A stretch of 64,000 nt of DNA from Desulfuromonas sp. SDB (lineage in GTDB: Bacteria > SDB-A), in assembly GCA_001412365.1 (NCBI GenBank), contig LKUE01000319.1, positions 1-64,000 of the forward strand, given 5' to 3'. The position numbers and the translations under genes were made by a program. The notes beneath the pieces are model-generated. The model saw only the letters and a list, made by a program, of their open reading frames with translations, ran no database searches and had not been told where the DNA came from. Positions 62,140-64,000 of the stretch are shown here, piece by piece (the stretch's first letter is position 1; each line of letters begins with the position of its first letter).

Positions 62140-63877
62140 AATGATTCTTCATTGCCGCCTGGATGAATCCCATAAACAGGGGGGCGGGATCCTGAAGACG
62201 GGATTTGAATTCAGGGTGGGCTTGAGTGGCAACAAAAAATGGATGATCGGTCAATTCAATAAATTCCATCAGAGGTACCGATTCCTCCAAGGGTTGATGA
62301 TATCCGCTGAACTGCAATCCTTTCTGCTGGATCGGGTTGATGTATTGGGGATTGATTTCATAACGGTGTCGATGCCGTTCAATAATTTGAGTATAAGCGG
62401 ATTGGTTATTTATCACTCCCAATCTGAATTTTTGGTGAGGATCGGATTGAAGATAGCTGATCAATTTTTGATCTTTTTCAATCCGGTTGTATTGCTGATA
62501 TAAATGGTGAACTAATGTCCCTATCTTGATATTAGCCAGATAAGCACCTAATCTCATGGTTGCACCATAACGGGAATTTTTCATTATCTCCACCTGAGAA
62601 GGTAGCAGCACGGTCATGGGATGAGGAGATTCTGGTTTAAATTCAGTGGTATTAGCTTCAGGTAATTTCACCACATTACGGGCAAATTCAACCACCGCCA
62701 GCTGTAAACCCAAACAAAGCCCGAGATAAGGGATTTGGTTGTTTCGGGCATACTGAATTGCTAATATCTTACCCTCAATTCCCGAAGTTCCAAAACCACC
62801 CGGTACAATAATTCCGTTTAATCCTGCCAGCTGCTGGGAAACCTCCTCATCAGATAGTTCTAAATCATTTGCGCTTATCCAGCTTATTTTTACTTTGCAG
62901 TCTAAACCTGCCCCTGCATGTTCAATGGCTTGTTTAACTGAAATGTAGGCATCTTCCAGGTAGTAATTGCCAATTTCAATATATTTGCACACAATTCCGA
63001 TTTCCACTTCTCTAGAGGGATTGATGATCCGGGAAACCATTTGCTGCCAGGAGGACCAGTTGCTTTTTTGTTTGGGATTGAGATCAAGTGCGTTTAATAT
63101 CTTCTTGCCCAGATTTTCCCGTTCAAAGTTAAGAGGACAGGTGTAAATTGTGGATATATCCGGAGCGGATATTACCATATCCGCAGGTATGTTTGCATAA
63201 ATTTCAATTTTCTTTTTGCGAACTTGATCCAGCTCCTTAACCGCTCTACACAGTATGATATCCGGAAAGATGCCATGTTGAGACAGAAGTTTTATAGCCT
63301 GCTGAGTTGGCTTTGTCTTCATCTCTCCCACATGATTGGGCACCGGCAAGAAAGTAATTAAAACGTAACACACACTATTTATTCCTATTTTCCGTTCCAG
63401 GCTTTTCAAGGCGAATAAATAAGGAATGTTTTCATAGTCTCCGATTGTGCCTCCCACCTCAATTACGGTTATTTCATGATGTTCACTGGCTAATTCAATT
63501 CTCCTGATAATTTCATTGGGGATGTGGGGAATGAACTGAACAGTTTCCCCCAGAAATTCACCTTTTCTTTCCTTTTCAATAACTGCCTGATAAATTTGTC
63601 CGGTAGTAATATTGTTAATCTTGGGAATTTCATCTCCGATAAAACGTTCGTAGTTGCCCAGGTCTTGATCAATTTCGCCGCCATCACTGGTAACCCAAAC
63701 CTCTCCATGCTCAGTTGGTCTAAGGGTTCCTGCATCACAATTAATATAAGGATCAATTTTTATAGCGGTAGTTTTATAACCATTTTCAGTGAGAATTTTA
63801 GCAATGGAAGCAGCGGCAATTCCTTTTCCTACTCCGCTGATTACACCTCCGACCACCACTACAAATTTTTTAGCCAT
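62129..63877 (-). CDS. pyrG: CTP synthase
   Basis: Converts UTP to CTP using glutamine; CTP is needed for CMP-KDO. It is 582 aa from ATG 63877 (GAGGG just upstream). The synthetase P-loop is GGVISGVGKG (residues 8-17). The amidotransferase Cys is in GLCLGLQL near 387 with HPEFKSR late in the sequence. It is about 30-40 residues longer than usual: an insertion lies before ERHRHRYE. The kdsB gene ends 8 nt inside it. Confidence 0.95.
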   Translation of the reverse strand: MAKKFVVVVGGVISGVGKGIAAASIAKILTENGYKTTAIKIDPYINCDAGTLRPTEHGEVWVTSDGGEIDQDLGNYERFIGDEIPKINNITTGQIYQAVIEKERKGEFLGETVQFIPHIPNEIIRRIELASEHHEITVIEVGGTIGDYENIPYLFALKSLERKIGINSVCYVLITFLPVPNHVGEMKTKPTQQAIKLLSQHGIFPDIILCRAVKELDQVRKKKIEIYANIPADMVISAPDISTIYTCPLNFERENLGKKILNALDLNPKQKSNWSSWQQMVSRIINPSREVEIGIVCKYIEIGNYYLEDAYISVKQAIEHAGAGLDCKVKISWISANDLELSDEEVSQQLAGLNGIIVPGGFGTSGIEGKILAIQYARNNQIPYLGLCLGLQLAVVEFARNVVKLPEANTTEFKPESPHPMTVLLPSQVEIMKNSRYGATMRLGAYLANIKIGTLVHHLYQQYNRIEKDQKLISYLQSDPHQKFRLGVINNQSAYTQIIERHRHRYEINPQYINPIQQKGLQFSGYHQPLEESVPLMEFIELTDHPFFVATQAHPEFKSRLQDPAPLFMGFIQAAMKNHYEK

Positions 63878-63998
63878 AATTTTCCCTCTTTTTGAAAATG
63901 CTTTTTGCTTTATCATAATCCTGCTGAGTGTCTATGCCCCAGGAATCATTTGAGGTTTCCCTGACTGCAATTATCCCTCCCATCTCCAGGATTCTTAA
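63870..63998 (-). CDS. kdsB: 3-deoxy-manno-octulosonate cytidylyltransferase, C-terminal end (partial)
   Basis: Only the last 42 codons are present; the gene continues past the right edge. The sequence LRILEMGG-IIAVRET followed by SWGIDTQQDYDKAKSIF matches the KdsB C-terminal GVDTPEDLE motif. KdsB makes CMP-KDO from CTP, which fits with pyrG next to it. It overlaps the pyrG start by 8 nt. Confidence 0.75.
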   Translation of the reverse strand, partial: LRILEMGGIIAVRETSNDSWGIDTQQDYDKAKSIFKKRENYG

Positions 63999-64000
63999 TT

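Overview
This window is about 64 kb of AT-rich (roughly 40% GC), gene-dense bacterial chromosome. It suggests an uncultured diderm with lipopolysaccharide. The reasons are KDO genes (kdsB, kdsC, kdsD), ADP-heptose genes (gmhA, hldD), lipoproteins with lipoboxes, a small predicted beta-barrel, and a secreted protein ending in a Por/type IX-like sorting domain. That sorting domain, together with Shine-Dalgarno-led genes and E. coli-like promoters, points to the FCB superphylum or a neighbouring candidate phylum (Cloacimonadota, Marinimicrobia or WOR-3-like) rather than classical Bacteroidota. This placement is an inference. No rRNA, tRNA, CRISPR array, prophage or transposase gene was recognised.

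Layout. 1-2 kb: 3' end of a hybrid sensor kinase and two small envelope proteins. 2-14.4 kb (+): hisS, mnmG, then the conserved run rplM-rpsI-rpsB-tsf-pyrH-frr-uppS-cdsA-dxr-rseP-cinA (translation, lipid carrier, phospholipid, isoprenoid and envelope-stress genes). 14.4-14.75 kb: tandem MITE-like repeats leading into ddl. 15.9-19.2 kb: hldD, a class II aldolase and cysS. 19.2-29 kb: an accessory-like stretch with a VWA lipoprotein, a sorting-domain protein, an orphan antitoxin-like regulator, a class III aminotransferase, a Yip1/DUF4013-like membrane protein, a beta-propeller lipoprotein, a FetAB-like ABC exporter, a second repeat cluster and a sodium:solute symporter. 29-38.3 kb (+): rnhC, an HD hydrolase, purA, a peroxiredoxin fusion, a methyltransferase, larE-larB-larC (nickel-pincer cofactor), gmhA, ogt, a sirtuin and a small membrane protein. 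38.3-42.9 kb (-): a CPBP protease and a 986-residue receiver/PEP-synthase-like protein. 43-49.6 kb (+): a methyltransferase-GNAT fusion, a HAD hydrolase, an M20 amidohydrolase, alr, a 2TM protein, and an AmgK-like kinase fused to a RapZ C-terminal domain, followed by a MurU-like nucleotidyltransferase. 49.6-64 kb (-): one tightly packed operon, kdsB-pyrG-kdsC-kdsD-ecfT-truA-purB-acyl-CoA dehydrogenase-ptb-fabH-radical SAM-rng-pepV.

Themes. The window is rich in cell-envelope synthesis: D-Ala (alr, ddl), undecaprenyl phosphate (uppS), CDP-diacylglycerol (cdsA), KDO, heptose, and possible amino-sugar salvage (AmgK/MurU-like). The most unusual items are a thiol peroxidase fused to a degenerate pterin-dehydratase-like domain, the kinase-RapZ fusion, the pseudo-receiver/receiver/PPDK-N protein, two structured RNA leaders that cover a Shine-Dalgarno, and MITE-like repeats that supply the ribosome binding site of ddl.
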